From Bacteroidales bacterium (GTDB lineage: Bacteria; Bacteroidota; Bacteroidia; Bacteroidales; WCHB1-69), in the NCBI GenBank assembly GCA_024400635.1, contig JAKSMI010000001.1, positions 567,534 through 631,533 of the forward strand: a stretch of DNA of 64,000 nucleotides, in the 5' to 3' direction. The position numbers were made by a program, and so were the translations under genes. Positions 1-9,527 of the stretch are shown one piece after another; positions within the stretch are counted from its first letter, which is position 1; every line of letters begins with the position of its first letter. The notes below the pieces were generated by a model. It did not search any database. It had not been told where the DNA came from and was given only the letters and a program-made list of their open reading frames with translations.

Positions 1-1
1 G

Positions 2-2779
2 CAACCAGGAAGTAAGGAACAATATCAGATCAGACTGAAAAACAAAGAAGGTGAAGCCATTGCTGCAGAACTGCTCTGCTCGATGTACGACATCTCATTG
101 GATGCATTATCAAAATCCACAAATTCTTTTGATATTGATATAAATTATTGGCATAGAGATAGTTATGATTTCTTTCATCAAAAACGTCTCCAAGATTTCT
201 ACAATGCGAACTCCAATTTTCTAAACAATTATACTTATTCTTTTGTCGATTTTAATTTCCCATATTTGAAATGGAATATCAATATGTTTAGGAGAAAACA
301 GGCCCGCATGTATGCCATGGCCGCCGGTCCAGCTGCCAATAAGGCAGTTGAGTTCAATGATGCCGCAGTTGAAGAATCTGCCGTGCTTGCTGATGTGGAA
401 TTTGTTGAATCTGCTGAAGAAATTGAAGAACCTGAAGAAGTGGCAGAAGACAATTCAATGATTAGGAGCAACTTTGCAGAAACAGCATTTTTCTATCCTC
501 AATTAAAAACCGATGCCAATGGCAACATTGTGATTTCGTTCACGATGCCTGAATCGCTGACGCGCTGGAAATTACAAGGTTTTGCTCATAACACGAATAT
601 GATGCAGGGTTATTTCTGCAAGTTTATTGAAACACAAAAACCTTTGATGGTTGTGCCCAACGCCCCAAGATTTTTCAGAGAAGGCGATGAACTTTCATTT
701 TCTGCCAAAATTGTCAATCTCAGCGAAGTAACACAGACTGGAAACATACAACTGACGCTGACCGATGCCCTCACGGGAGAAGTCCTATCCATCATCGAAG
801 GCGCTGATAATCAGTCTTTCACCGTTGAAGCAGGAAAAAGTGTAGAAAATAATTTCACCTTGAAAATCCCGTTTGGCGTAGGTGTCATCACTTACCGCAT
901 CGAGGCACACAACAACCAGACACCTTCGTACGGTGACGGCGAAGAAGCCACATTGCCAGTGCTTAGCAATCGTATTCTGGTGAAAGAATCAATGCCCATA
1001 GCCATCTCTGGAATTGGAGCCAAATCTTTCACTTTCAAGAAATTAAAAGAAAGCTTTGAAGATTCAAAATCTACATTGACCACACAATCATTGACGCTTG
1101 ATTTCACTCCAAATCCAATTTGGTACGCCATCCAATCACTGCCCTATCTAATGGAATATCCTTATGAATGTAACGAGCAGATTTTTAGCAGATTATACGC
1201 CAACACTATAGCTCACGACATCCTATCATCGCATTCAAGGATCAAAGAAATATTTGAAAAATGGCAGAATGAAAATCCAGACGCCTTTTGTTCTCAATTA
1301 GAGAAAAACCAAGAATTGAAATCCGTTATTTTGGAAGAAACGCCATGGCTGCTGGACGCACAAAACGAGTCACAGCAAAAACAGAACCTGGCTGTCCTTT
1401 TCGACTTCACCCGAATGAGCCGAGAATGTGAAAAAGCATCGCAGCAGTTACAAAAAGCACAAAAAGCTGATGGCGGCTGGTCCTGGTTCTCCGGTGGCGA
1501 AAGCAGTCCATTTGTCACTCGTCACATCATTGCTGGCTGCGGACATCTTAAAGCATTGGGTATTAATTCGGTACTCAGTAAAAGCACTATCGAAAAAGCC
1601 ATTTCCTTCATTGATAAGAATGAAAAGGAATATTATGACAAATACATCAAGAAAGACAAACCCCGCGAGGTAGAAAACATCCACTACTTGTATGCCAGAA
1701 GTTTCTTTCTGGAAAAAAATATTCCTTCTTCATGCAGTGAAGCATATGATTATTTCTATTCAAATCTGAAAAAGAATTGGAAAAAGAGTTCATTCTATTC
1801 GCAAGCGATGGCAGCATTGATTTTCTACCGCAATGGTGACAAAAAATTAGCCGAAGAAGTGGTTGTACATCTTAAATCATTTGCCCAATATTCTGAAGAA
1901 ATGGGAATGTTCTGGAAGAAAGAAGGAGACGGTTATTTCTGGTACGAAGCGCCCATTGAACGCCAAGCCTTGATGATTGAAGCGTTTCATACGATTACCC
2001 AAGATAAAGTGTCGGTAGAAAAAATGCAGTTGTGGCTGCTCAAGCAGCGCCAGACAAAAAATTGGCCGACGACCAAAGCCACGACAGAAGCCTGTTACGC
2101 TCTCATGCTCAATAACACGCAGATTACCAACGAAAAAGGAGTGAAACTCAGCTTGGGCAATTGGCATTATGAAGAAGGCGATGGCACGATGGAAGCTGAA
2201 GCCGGTTCGGGCTACATCAAAAAGAGCTGGACAGGTAACGAAGTGAAAGCAGACATGTCGACTTTGGCAGTAGAAAAGAGCACCAAAGGTCCAGCCTGGG
2301 GCGGAATGTACTGGCAATATCTGGAAGACATTGATAAAATTTCGCACAGTGATGATCGTAATCTTCAGATTGAAAAGAAGTTATTCAAAGTTGGCGTCAA
2401 TAGTGAAGGTGAAGTTTTAGAACCCATCACTGAGGACTTTCCTTTGAAGGCTGGCGACAAAATCCGGGTTCGCATCATCATCCGCAGTGACCGCGATATG
2501 GAGTACGTTCACTTAAAAGACATGCGTGCTTCCGCTTTTGAACCGACGAACGTTCTGTCGGGCTATCGTCATCAAGAAGGTTTATGGTATTACGAAGCCA
2601 CGTCCGATGCCGCCACCAACTTCTTCATCGACTATTTGCCTAAAGGAAACTACGTTTTCGAGTACAGTTTGTTAGCCACCATGAAAGGCACTTTCAGCAA
2701 TGGCATCACGACCTTGCAATGTATGTACGCACCAGAGTTTTCATCGCACAGTGAAGGAATTCGGATTAAAGTAAAATAA
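2..2779 (+). CDS. Alpha-2-macroglobulin family protein (5' end outside window)
   Basis: The frame is open from base 2, so the N-terminus lies to the left of the window; 925 residues are visible. Around visible residues 160-205 there is the conserved A2M block (FYPQLKTDANG ... LTRWKLQGFAH). At visible residue 390 a C-N-E-Q motif (codons at 1169-1180) matches the C-x-E-Q thioester signature of A2M and complement proteins, followed by the alpha-helical thioester domain with W-S-W-F. Bacterial A2Ms are periplasmic or outer-membrane-linked protease traps that bind attacking proteases through the thioester. The pentapeptide-like N-terminal MG domains and any lipobox cannot be seen here. The next gene starts 53 bp downstream with its own -7 box. 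Confidence 0.9.
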   Translation, partial: QPGSKEQYQIRLKNKEGEAIAAELLCSMYDISLDALSKSTNSFDIDINYWHRDSYDFFHQKRLQDFYNANSNFLNNYTYSFVDFNFPYLKWNINMFRRKQARMYAMAAGPAANKAVEFNDAAVEESAVLADVEFVESAEEIEEPEEVAEDNSMIRSNFAETAFFYPQLKTDANGNIVISFTMPESLTRWKLQGFAHNTNMMQGYFCKFIETQKPLMVVPNAPRFFREGDELSFSAKIVNLSEVTQTGNIQLTLTDALTGEVLSIIEGADNQSFTVEAGKSVENNFTLKIPFGVGVITYRIEAHNNQTPSYGDGEEATLPVLSNRILVKESMPIAISGIGAKSFTFKKLKESFEDSKSTLTTQSLTLDFTPNPIWYAIQSLPYLMEYPYECNEQIFSRLYANTIAHDILSSHSRIKEIFEKWQNENPDAFCSQLEKNQELKSVILEETPWLLDAQNESQQKQNLAVLFDFTRMSRECEKASQQLQKAQKADGGWSWFSGGESSPFVTRHIIAGCGHLKALGINSVLSKSTIEKAISFIDKNEKEYYDKYIKKDKPREVENIHYLYARSFFLEKNIPSSCSEAYDYFYSNLKKNWKKSSFYSQAMAALIFYRNGDKKLAEEVVVHLKSFAQYSEEMGMFWKKEGDGYFWYEAPIERQALMIEAFHTITQDKVSVEKMQLWLLKQRQTKNWPTTKATTEACYALMLNNTQITNEKGVKLSLGNWHYEEGDGTMEAEAGSGYIKKSWTGNEVKADMSTLAVEKSTKGPAWGGMYWQYLEDIDKISHSDDRNLQIEKKLFKVGVNSEGEVLEPITEDFPLKAGDKIRVRIIIRSDRDMEYVHLKDMRASAFEPTNVLSGYRHQEGLWYYEATSDAATNFFIDYLPKGNYVFEYSLLATMKGTFSNGITTLQCMYAPEFSSHSEGIRIKVK

Positions 2780-2805
2780 GCGGTCTTAAATCCGAAAAAA
2801 ATATG

Positions 2806-2813
2806 TAAATTTG
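2806..2813 (+). promoter_or_regulatory. Bacteroidetes -7 box
   Basis: TAAATTTG fits TAnnTTTG and lies 19 bp before the start codon at 2833. No clear -33 TTTG was seen. Confidence 0.5.
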
Positions 2814-2832
2814 CCGTTTCAATTTTACGGTT

Positions 2833-3570
2833 ATGGCAGATCAGGAAAAACACGTTAATTTGTTCATTCCGTGCGATATGGACATGTTCAGTTCCCCCGT
2901 GGCACTCAGCACCATCAAGGTGTTGGAAAATTTGGGACTTGAAGTGCATTACAATGCCGAGCAAACTTGTTGCGGCCGCAAATTCTTCTTCTCAGGAGAA
3001 CACGAATGTGCCAAAGATTTAGGTATCAAGATAATGGCGGAATATGAAAATTCAGACTATCCCATTGTCATTCCATCGGCAGCATGTGCAGGATTCATCC
3101 GCAAATATTACGCGCAGTTGCTTGGCAATGTCAGTGTCGTCAACGATTTGAAAAAATTCATTTCCAACACATACGAACTTTGCGACTATCTGGTCAACCG
3201 CCTGAACATTCAGAAGTTAGGCAACAAATTCCACCAGCGCGTATTTTATTTCAAATCTTGTGGAGCCCGCAATCTGTATAACAATTACGATGCCGCCGAA
3301 ATATTGCTGAACAGCACCGAGGGTCTCGAATTGGTTACCGATCCAGATATGATTGACTGCTGCTCTGCCAACGGACGTTTTTCCGCCATCAACCCGGAAT
3401 TGTCAGAACAACTACTCAACCGAACCATTTCAAAAATTTATTCCACAGGCGCTCGATGCATTACCTCTACAGACATCCATTGCTTGCAGCATATCGACGC
3501 CTTCATACAGTCAAAGGGCATTAACATAGAAGTGATTCACATTGCCGACATCCTCAATGCCCAAGATTAA
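2833..3570 (+). CDS. (Fe-S)-binding CCG-domain protein, LutA/YkgE-like
   Basis: A 245-residue protein with two cysteine-rich CCG-type halves: Q-T-C-C-G-R-K at residues 44-50 with C85 (SAACAGF), then K-S-C-G-A at 141-145 with D-C-C-S at 175-178. The family (DUF224/CCG) occurs in heterodisulfide reductase, glycolate oxidase and the LutA subunit of L-lactate oxidation, where it carries an Fe-S cluster. The LutB and LutC partners are not next to it; serS follows after 12 bp, so the two are probably cotranscribed. Substrate cannot be assigned. The second CCG motif is degenerate (CCSANG rather than CCGxGG). Confidence 0.8.
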   Translation: MADQEKHVNLFIPCDMDMFSSPVALSTIKVLENLGLEVHYNAEQTCCGRKFFFSGEHECAKDLGIKIMAEYENSDYPIVIPSAACAGFIRKYYAQLLGNVSVVNDLKKFISNTYELCDYLVNRLNIQKLGNKFHQRVFYFKSCGARNLYNNYDAAEILLNSTEGLELVTDPDMIDCCSANGRFSAINPELSEQLLNRTISKIYSTGARCITSTDIHCLQHIDAFIQSKGINIEVIHIADILNAQD

Positions 3571-3582
3571 AATTTAAAAATC

Positions 3583-4857
3583 ATGTTACAGATTCAATTA
3601 ATTCGCGAAAACCCCCAATTTGTCATTGATCGACTCAAGGTAAAAAATTTCGATGCAACCGAAATCATTGCCGCCATTGCCCAATTAGACGTGGAAATCC
3701 GACAGAATAAAAAAACTCTCGACGACAATCTGATGGAACAGAAAAAGCTGTCCGCCGAAATTGGCAAATTGTTCAAGGAAGGCAAGGCTGCCGAAGCTCA
3801 GAATATGAAACAGAAAATCGCCGAATTGAAGGAAGTTGAAAAAGAATATCAGGCGATGGTGGCTGCAAAAGCCGACGAAATTCAGAACAAGTTGGTACTG
3901 TTACCCAATCTGCCACACGAATCTGTACCCGTTGGTAAAACCGCTGACGACAACGAAATCGTTTACACCGAAGGCGATGCAACGAACTTCAACTATGAAG
4001 CTCTTCCCCATTGGGAATTGGTAAAGAAATACGATATCATCGACTTCGATTTAGGATGCAAAATCACAGGTGCTGGCTTCCCCATTTACAAAGGCAAAGG
4101 AGCCAGAATGCAACGTGCTTTGATCAACTTCTTCCTCGAAGAAGCTATCAACCACGGATTTACAGAAATCCAGCCGCCCTATGTTGTCAACGAAGCTTCA
4201 GCTTACGGCACAGGACAACTGCCCGATAAGGAAGGCCAGATGTACCACTGCCAAGTAGATAATTTCTACTTGATTCCTACCGCCGAAGTTCCTATCACCA
4301 ACATTTTCAGAGATACGATTGTTAAAGAAAGCGATTTCCCCATCAAGAGCTGCGGTTATTCAGCCTGCTTCCGTCGCGAAGCCGGTTCTTATGGGAAAGA
4401 TGTTCGCGGACTGAACCGCCTGCATCAATTCGACAAGATTGAAATCGTTGTTGTTGAACACCCCGACCGTTCATACCAGATGCTGGAAGAAATGAGAAAC
4501 TACGCTATGTCGCTGCTCACCAAGCTGGGTTTGCCATTCCGCGTTCTCCGTCTCTGCGGCGGAGACATCAGCTTCACCTCAGCTTTGACCTTCGACCTCG
4601 AAGTTTATTCCAAGGCGCAACAGCGCTGGCTCGAGGTAAGTTCGGTTTCCAACTTCGAAAGCTTCCAGGCCAATCGTTTGAAACTGCGTTTCAAAGATGA
4701 AAAGACAGGCAAAATGCGCTTGGCTCATACCCTCAACGGTAGTGCCCTTGCCCTGCCCCGGGTCTTGGCTGCCATTCTCGAAAACTACCAGACCGACAAA
4801 GGCATCGTCGTTCCAGAGGTACTCCGCAAATACACCGGCTTTGACATTATCGACTAA
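3583..4857 (+). CDS. serS: Seryl-tRNA synthetase
   Basis: A 424-residue class II synthetase that charges tRNA-Ser (and tRNA-Sec where present) in the cytoplasm. The N-terminal 110 residues form the Lys/Glu-rich coiled-coil arm that contacts the tRNA. Class II motif 2 is visible as CFRREAGSYGKDVRGLNRLH, and motif 3 as TLNGSALALPRVLAAILENY near the C-terminus. The length is typical for bacterial SerRS. The gene follows the CCG protein by 12 bp and precedes a TPR protein by 8 bp, which suggests an operon of 2833-7525 or longer. Confidence 0.97.
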   Translation: MLQIQLIRENPQFVIDRLKVKNFDATEIIAAIAQLDVEIRQNKKTLDDNLMEQKKLSAEIGKLFKEGKAAEAQNMKQKIAELKEVEKEYQAMVAAKADEIQNKLVLLPNLPHESVPVGKTADDNEIVYTEGDATNFNYEALPHWELVKKYDIIDFDLGCKITGAGFPIYKGKGARMQRALINFFLEEAINHGFTEIQPPYVVNEASAYGTGQLPDKEGQMYHCQVDNFYLIPTAEVPITNIFRDTIVKESDFPIKSCGYSACFRREAGSYGKDVRGLNRLHQFDKIEIVVVEHPDRSYQMLEEMRNYAMSLLTKLGLPFRVLRLCGGDISFTSALTFDLEVYSKAQQRWLEVSSVSNFESFQANRLKLRFKDEKTGKMRLAHTLNGSALALPRVLAAILENYQTDKGIVVPEVLRKYTGFDIID

Positions 4858-4865
4858 GGCTGTCT

Positions 4866-6746
4866 ATGCGTAAATTCTTGTTATTCTGCTTTTCTTTCTT
4901 ACTCTGCGCCTCAATTTTTGCCCAGCAAAGTCCTGAGGAGCAGTTGGCTATACAGTATTACAAAAATGCAGAATACGAAAAAGCCAGCGAAGCTTTTTCG
5001 AAAATAAACCTTACCAAGCGAAACACCTACATCTACTACTATTATTTTCAAACGCTCTTTCAACTCCGAGACCTTGATAATCTGGAGAAACTCGCAAAGA
5101 AACAATGCAAGTTGTTCCCCGAACAGCTGCGCTACCGCATCGATTTAGGATATGTTTATGAAATCTCCAACCAAATCGGCAAAGCCGAAAAAGAATATCA
5201 GTCGGCATTGAAGGATGTGCCCGCCAAAGATTACAACATCAAAGATTTGTATAGTGCTTTTCTTGCGAAAGGGAAAAGGGAATATGCTCTCGATGTCCTG
5301 CTGAAAGGCCGCAAATTATTAAACGACGAGAAACTTTACACCAAGGAAATTGCTGGCATTTACAATCAATTAGGTCGAAGTGACAAACTCTTTGAAGAAG
5401 CTTTGAACCTGGTCAAAGATGACGAGAACAAATACCTGCAGCAAGCTGAAGAAATCATCCAGAATGCCTTGACCGATGATGAAAACAAGCAAAAGTATTT
5501 GAATATCAAAACTTTACTTCAAAAATCCATGCAAAAATTTCCCGATAACAATTGTTATGTGGATTTGCTTCTGTGGGTTTATGAAGTTAATAAGGATTAT
5601 CCTGAAGCATTGATTTTGGCGAAAGCCATTGACAAGAAGAACAAAGAAGACGGTGCAAGACTGATGCTGTTGGCTGACGCTGCCGCTCAAGATAGAAACT
5701 ACGAAACCGCCACCGAAGCTTTATCAATCATCGTTGACAAAGGGGCAGGAAGTGTGCTGTACGATGCCGCCCGCTCAAAATTATTCGATATTCGCTATAC
5801 TAAAATCACATCCACTTTCCCCGCCAAAATGGCAGAGGTTACGGCACTGGAAGTAGATTATATGAAATTCATTGAAGATAAAGGCATCGCTTCGACTCCC
5901 ACTGAAATGGTATTGCAATACGCCTCATTGTTGAGTTTTTATTCCAATAAAAGCGATAAGGCTATAGCATTGCTGGAAGAAGGTATAAAGAATGGCGTCC
6001 GCGATAGTAAACAAATTAACGAATATAAAGTTAAATTGGCTGACATTCAATTGTTTACAAATAACATTTGGGATGCGACTTTGCTTTATTCGCAAGTTGA
6101 AAAAGACGTTCCCAACGATGAAATCGGACAAACGGCAAAATTCAAAAATGCCAAATTATCGTTTTACATCGGCGAGTTCGCCTGGGCTAAAAGTCAATTG
6201 GACGTATTGCGCGCCGCTACTTCAAAACTCATAGCCAACGACGCCATGTATTTCTCTTTGCTGATTTCAGACAACGAAGAAGAAAACGAAGATGAAGATG
6301 CGGATGAAGATAGCGAAGAAAATGAAGAGAATCTCCCTATGTTCTCCTCTGAAAGAACAAACATTCCCTTGCAACATTATGCCAAAGCTGATTTTCTGCT
6401 TTTCCAGAATAAAGTGGAAGAAGCCTATTCATCATTCGACTCAGTGATTATGGCAGCACCTTTCGGCACCTTAGTTGACGATGCGCAATATCAAAAAGCA
6501 TTGATTCACATCAAAAAAGGCGAATACTTGCAAGCAGAACAATTGCTAAAAAAGATAGAAGAGTCGCATTACACCGAATTGTTAGCCGACGACGCGCTCT
6601 TCAAATTGGGAGAACTTTATGAGTATTACATCCACGATAGTGAAAAAGCAATGGAATGCTACCGCAAATTGATGCGAGATTTTCCAGCCAGCTTGTTCGT
6701 CACCGATGCACGGACACGATTCAGAGCTTTGCGTGGAGACCAATAA
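4866..6746 (+). CDS. Secreted/periplasmic TPR protein
   Basis: A 626-residue protein starting with a signal peptide (MRKFLLFCFSFLLCASIFAQ, probable cleavage after AQ). Most of the sequence is helical with tetratricopeptide-type spacing, including a final unit near residues 590-620 (YEYYIHDSEKAMECYRKLMR) typical of Bacteroidetes TPR proteins. A strongly acidic stretch (NEEENEDEDADEDSEENEEN) lies at about residues 469-490. It probably scaffolds protein assemblies in the periplasm; no partner can be named. It sits between serS and rsmA with short gaps, so it is likely cotranscribed. Confidence 0.8.
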   Translation: MRKFLLFCFSFLLCASIFAQQSPEEQLAIQYYKNAEYEKASEAFSKINLTKRNTYIYYYYFQTLFQLRDLDNLEKLAKKQCKLFPEQLRYRIDLGYVYEISNQIGKAEKEYQSALKDVPAKDYNIKDLYSAFLAKGKREYALDVLLKGRKLLNDEKLYTKEIAGIYNQLGRSDKLFEEALNLVKDDENKYLQQAEEIIQNALTDDENKQKYLNIKTLLQKSMQKFPDNNCYVDLLLWVYEVNKDYPEALILAKAIDKKNKEDGARLMLLADAAAQDRNYETATEALSIIVDKGAGSVLYDAARSKLFDIRYTKITSTFPAKMAEVTALEVDYMKFIEDKGIASTPTEMVLQYASLLSFYSNKSDKAIALLEEGIKNGVRDSKQINEYKVKLADIQLFTNNIWDATLLYSQVEKDVPNDEIGQTAKFKNAKLSFYIGEFAWAKSQLDVLRAATSKLIANDAMYFSLLISDNEEENEDEDADEDSEENEENLPMFSSERTNIPLQHYAKADFLLFQNKVEEAYSSFDSVIMAAPFGTLVDDAQYQKALIHIKKGEYLQAEQLLKKIEESHYTELLADDALFKLGELYEYYIHDSEKAMECYRKLMRDFPASLFVTDARTRFRALRGDQ

Positions 6747-6757
6747 AATTTAAATTT

Positions 6758-7525
6758 ATGCCCCCTGTCAAACCGAAAAAGAATTTAGGCCAGCATTTCC
6801 TGAAAAACGAAACTGTAGCACAGCAAATCGTTGATGCGCTTGTTTCAGGAAATCAACAGGTCATTGAAATCGGTCCAGGCATGGGCGTGCTGACAAAATA
6901 TCTGATTGCAAAGAAATTTGATAATTTCAAAGTCGTTGAAATCGATAACGAGTCTGTGGGATACCTAATTCAACATTATCCTGCTTTGCAGAACAACATT
7001 CTTGCTTGCGATTTTCTATCCCTGAAATTGGAAGATTATTTCAAGGGAAGTTTCAGCGTCATCGGTAATTTTCCCTACAACATTTCTTCGCAAATTTTAT
7101 TCAAGATTCTTGATTACAAGGAAGTGGCAACTGAAGTAGTTGGAATGTTCCAGAAAGAAGTAGCAGAACGTGTTGCCTCACAACCTGGACATAAACAATA
7201 TGGCATTTTAAGTGTCTTGCTACAAGCTTATTATGATATTGAATACCTCTTTACCGTTGATGAGCAACAATTTCTGCCGCCACCCAAAGTCCAGTCAGCG
7301 GTTATTCGTTTGAAAAGAAATCCGGAAAAGCAATTGCATTGTCCTGAAGATTTATTCAAAAAAGTAGTAAAAGCAGGTTTCAACCAACGCCGAAAAACAC
7401 TACGCAACTCTCTCTGCCAGTTTACCTTCGACGAAGGATTCCGACAAAACGAAATCTTTACCAAACGTCCTGAGCAATTAAGCGTTGCCGATTTTGAATT
7501 GATATGCGAGCACATTCAAAATTAG
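6758..7525 (+). CDS. rsmA: 16S rRNA dimethyladenosine transferase (RsmA/KsgA)
   Basis: A 255-residue SAM-dependent methyltransferase that dimethylates two adjacent adenines in helix 45 of 16S rRNA. The start chosen is ATG 6758 (MPPVKPKKNLGQHFL), just after the stop of the TPR gene. An in-frame upstream ATG at 6656 would overlap that gene by 90 bp and add non-family sequence. SAM motif I is VIEIGPGMGVLT at residues 35-46 and the catalytic N-F-P-Y lies in VIGNFPYNIS near residue 105. The N-L-G-Q-H-F-L leader and the C-terminal helical domain (GFNQRRKTLRN) are also typical. Confidence 0.96.
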   Translation: MPPVKPKKNLGQHFLKNETVAQQIVDALVSGNQQVIEIGPGMGVLTKYLIAKKFDNFKVVEIDNESVGYLIQHYPALQNNILACDFLSLKLEDYFKGSFSVIGNFPYNISSQILFKILDYKEVATEVVGMFQKEVAERVASQPGHKQYGILSVLLQAYYDIEYLFTVDEQQFLPPPKVQSAVIRLKRNPEKQLHCPEDLFKKVVKAGFNQRRKTLRNSLCQFTFDEGFRQNEIFTKRPEQLSVADFELICEHIQN

Positions 7526-7531
7526 AGAAAA

Positions 7532-8290
7532 ATGAAATTTAATATTTACACTATCTTTTTTATTTTCAGTTTAATAGGATTGATGTCAAGTTGTTCTGCC
7601 AAAGAAATTGACAGCATAGACACATTTCCTAAGCCATTGATGGCACAAATCGATTCTACCGATAATTTTTATCTTTACAAACCCGACACATGCATCATTG
7701 ATGTTGTTCACCAATACCGCCCCGACACTTTGGATAACAGTATCATCTTTTGTGCCGAAGCAGCTTTTACTGGACAAATTGTAGATACTTTCTTTTATGA
7801 AAACATTGCCGGTGATTGGGTTTCCCATGGTGAATATCACCACGGCTACGCATGCGAAGCCAACTGTGGGGGATTCATCTTATGCAAAAATGGGAATTGG
7901 CATTTCGATAACAAGGAAAATTACCAAGCGACACTCAAAGAAGATGAAAATGTATGGTGTGCATACGAACAGCACTACGTCATCGAAAACGGAGAAATTC
8001 ATCAGCCCTACCTGCTTAAAAATTCAAAGCGGAAAACTTTTTATCGTGCTTTATGCGAAAGCAAAGATGGTGAACTGATGGTAGCCACAACGAAAACAGA
8101 AATTCCCTACCACCAATTTGTTCAGTTCTTAAAAGATGAATTGCAAGTTCGCAATGCCCTTTACATGGATATGGGAACTGGCTGGAATTACTCGTGGTAT
8201 CGCAATGAAGACTCCTCCATTACCACGCTTTTCCCCATGGCCAAACTGACACCAAATCAGACCAACTGGTTAATCTTCAAAGCTCGTTAA
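7532..8290 (+). CDS. Putative lipoprotein of unknown function
   Basis: A 252-residue product with an N-terminal hydrophobic segment ending in a lipobox-like L-M-S-S-C (Cys21), so probably a lipoprotein. I do not recognise the rest. It contains several Trp/Tyr/His-rich turns (ISGDWVSHGEYHHGYACEAN region, residues 90-110) and C109/C113-type cysteines (CEANCGG). It starts 6 bp after rsmA and is followed by a gap with a new promoter for pyrH, so it is probably the last gene of the serS-rsmA transcription unit. Confidence 0.6.
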   Translation: MKFNIYTIFFIFSLIGLMSSCSAKEIDSIDTFPKPLMAQIDSTDNFYLYKPDTCIIDVVHQYRPDTLDNSIIFCAEAAFTGQIVDTFFYENIAGDWVSHGEYHHGYACEANCGGFILCKNGNWHFDNKENYQATLKEDENVWCAYEQHYVIENGEIHQPYLLKNSKRKTFYRALCESKDGELMVATTKTEIPYHQFVQFLKDELQVRNALYMDMGTGWNYSWYRNEDSSITTLFPMAKLTPNQTNWLIFKAR

Positions 8291-8353
8291 TGTTATATTT
8301 TCCCAAGAAGTAAGATTTTTAAAACTCGCTTTGGAAAATCCAAAATTTATATG

Positions 8354-8361
8354 TAAATTTG
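8354..8361 (+). promoter_or_regulatory. -7 box for pyrH
   Basis: TAAATTTG followed by CC. It lies inside the longest possible pyrH reading frame (ATG 8331), which argues for a start at 8373 or 8379. Confidence 0.5.
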
Positions 8362-8372
8362 CCACCAAATTC

Positions 8373-9083
8373 ATGAAGATGAAATACAATAGAATATTAC
8401 TCAAACTCAGTGGTGAATCATTTCAAGGAGATGATGGCTACAGTATTGATTATCAAAAAGTTCGCCATTTTGCCAATGAAGTTAAAACTGCTGTTGACCG
8501 CAAAGTTCAAGTAGGCATTGTCATTGGGGGAGGCAATATTTTCCGTGGAATGAAAGGTGCAGGACGAGGCTTTGATCGTCGGCAAGGCGATTACATGGGG
8601 ATGCTGGCCACAGTCATCAATTCGATGGCATTGCAGACTGTTTTGGAAGAAATCGGTGTTGCCGCCAAAGTGATGTCAGCTTTGAAGATTGAAGGCATTT
8701 GTGAAAAGATTTTCTTCAAGAATGCCATTGCCCATTTGGAAGCTGGCAATGTAGTCATCTTTTCGGCAGGAACCGGTAATCCATTTTTCACCACCGACTC
8801 CGGCGCGGCCCTCCGTGCTGTTGAAATCGGTGCCGACCTGTTGCTCAAGGGCACCCGCGTGGATGGCATCTATACCGCAGATCCAGAAAAAGATCCCAAC
8901 GCTTCCAAATATGATGAGATTTCTTTCGATGACTGCTACGAAAAGAAACTCAACATCATGGACTTGACTGCTTTTACCATCTGCAAAGAAAACAACATGC
9001 CCATTTGTGTTTATAATGCCAACATTCCCGGCAACTTGGCCAAGATTTTGGATGAACAAAAAGTGGGCACTCTGGTTCATTAA
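8373..9083 (+). CDS. pyrH: Uridylate kinase
   Basis: A hexameric UMP kinase of the amino-acid-kinase fold that makes UDP from UMP and ATP. The start at 8373 gives MKMKYNRILLKLSGESFQG (236 aa); 8379 is equally plausible. The longer frame from 8331 would begin upstream of the TAAATTTG promoter and is rejected. Visible family features are KLSGESFQG near the N-terminus, the Gly-rich IGGGNIFRG, GTGNPFFTTDSGAALRA and the VDGIYTADPEKDP loop. It probably heads an operon with the 2TM protein, frr and gcvH. Confidence 0.95.
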   Translation: MKMKYNRILLKLSGESFQGDDGYSIDYQKVRHFANEVKTAVDRKVQVGIVIGGGNIFRGMKGAGRGFDRRQGDYMGMLATVINSMALQTVLEEIGVAAKVMSALKIEGICEKIFFKNAIAHLEAGNVVIFSAGTGNPFFTTDSGAALRAVEIGADLLLKGTRVDGIYTADPEKDPNASKYDEISFDDCYEKKLNIMDLTAFTICKENNMPICVYNANIPGNLAKILDEQKVGTLVH

Positions 9084-9094
9084 TATTTTTTACC

Positions 9095-9511
9095 ATGGCT
9101 GAAGAAATTACTGAAGAAAAAAAACAGGTCGAAACTTCTGACCCGGAACAAGAACGAAAATTATACAACAAAGCACGCAACCGCGCTGCTTTCATCAAGC
9201 ATTTGCTTGTCTTTATTCTGGTGAACGCCCTGATTTGGGTAATTTGGGCCTTCGTATTCCGTGGCACCGAAGCTGACACACTCGTCTTCAAATCCATCCT
9301 CTTCGTCAGCATTGCATGGATTATTCTGCTCATTGGGCATTATGTCATCGTTTTCACATTCAGTTCTTCTTTAGTTGAAAAAGAAATCAAAAAATTAAAA
9401 AAACAAATCGCCAAAGACAAACAGGAACTGGAAAGGCTGAGAACCATCGCCGCTCAAAAAAAAGCAGAATTAACGGCTAACAATCAATCAGAAAACAATA
9501 ATCAAGAATAA
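9095..9511 (+). CDS. 2TM-domain membrane protein
   Basis: A 138-residue protein with two membrane helices at about residues 35-54 (LLVFILVNALIWVIWAFVF) and 66-87 (SILFVSIAWIILLIGHYVIV), separated by a short loop, followed by a Lys/Glu-rich coiled coil (about 95-125). The pattern and the R-N-R-A-A-F start match the 2TM domain family of Bacteroidetes. Its function is unknown. It lies 11 bp after pyrH and 16 bp before frr, so it is cotranscribed with translation genes. Confidence 0.75.
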   Translation: MAEEITEEKKQVETSDPEQERKLYNKARNRAAFIKHLLVFILVNALIWVIWAFVFRGTEADTLVFKSILFVSIAWIILLIGHYVIVFTFSSSLVEKEIKKLKKQIAKDKQELERLRTIAAQKKAELTANNQSENNNQE

Positions 9512-9527
9512 ATCTAATAAAAATCCA

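Noticed and set aside
1877..2347. 156-aa minus-strand ORF inside the A2M gene
   Set aside because: A shadow of the strongly conserved plus-strand frame; no family similarity or promoter seen.
8331..8372. Longer N-terminus for pyrH
   Set aside because: It would place the start before the TAAATTTG promoter box and adds residues not found in the family.
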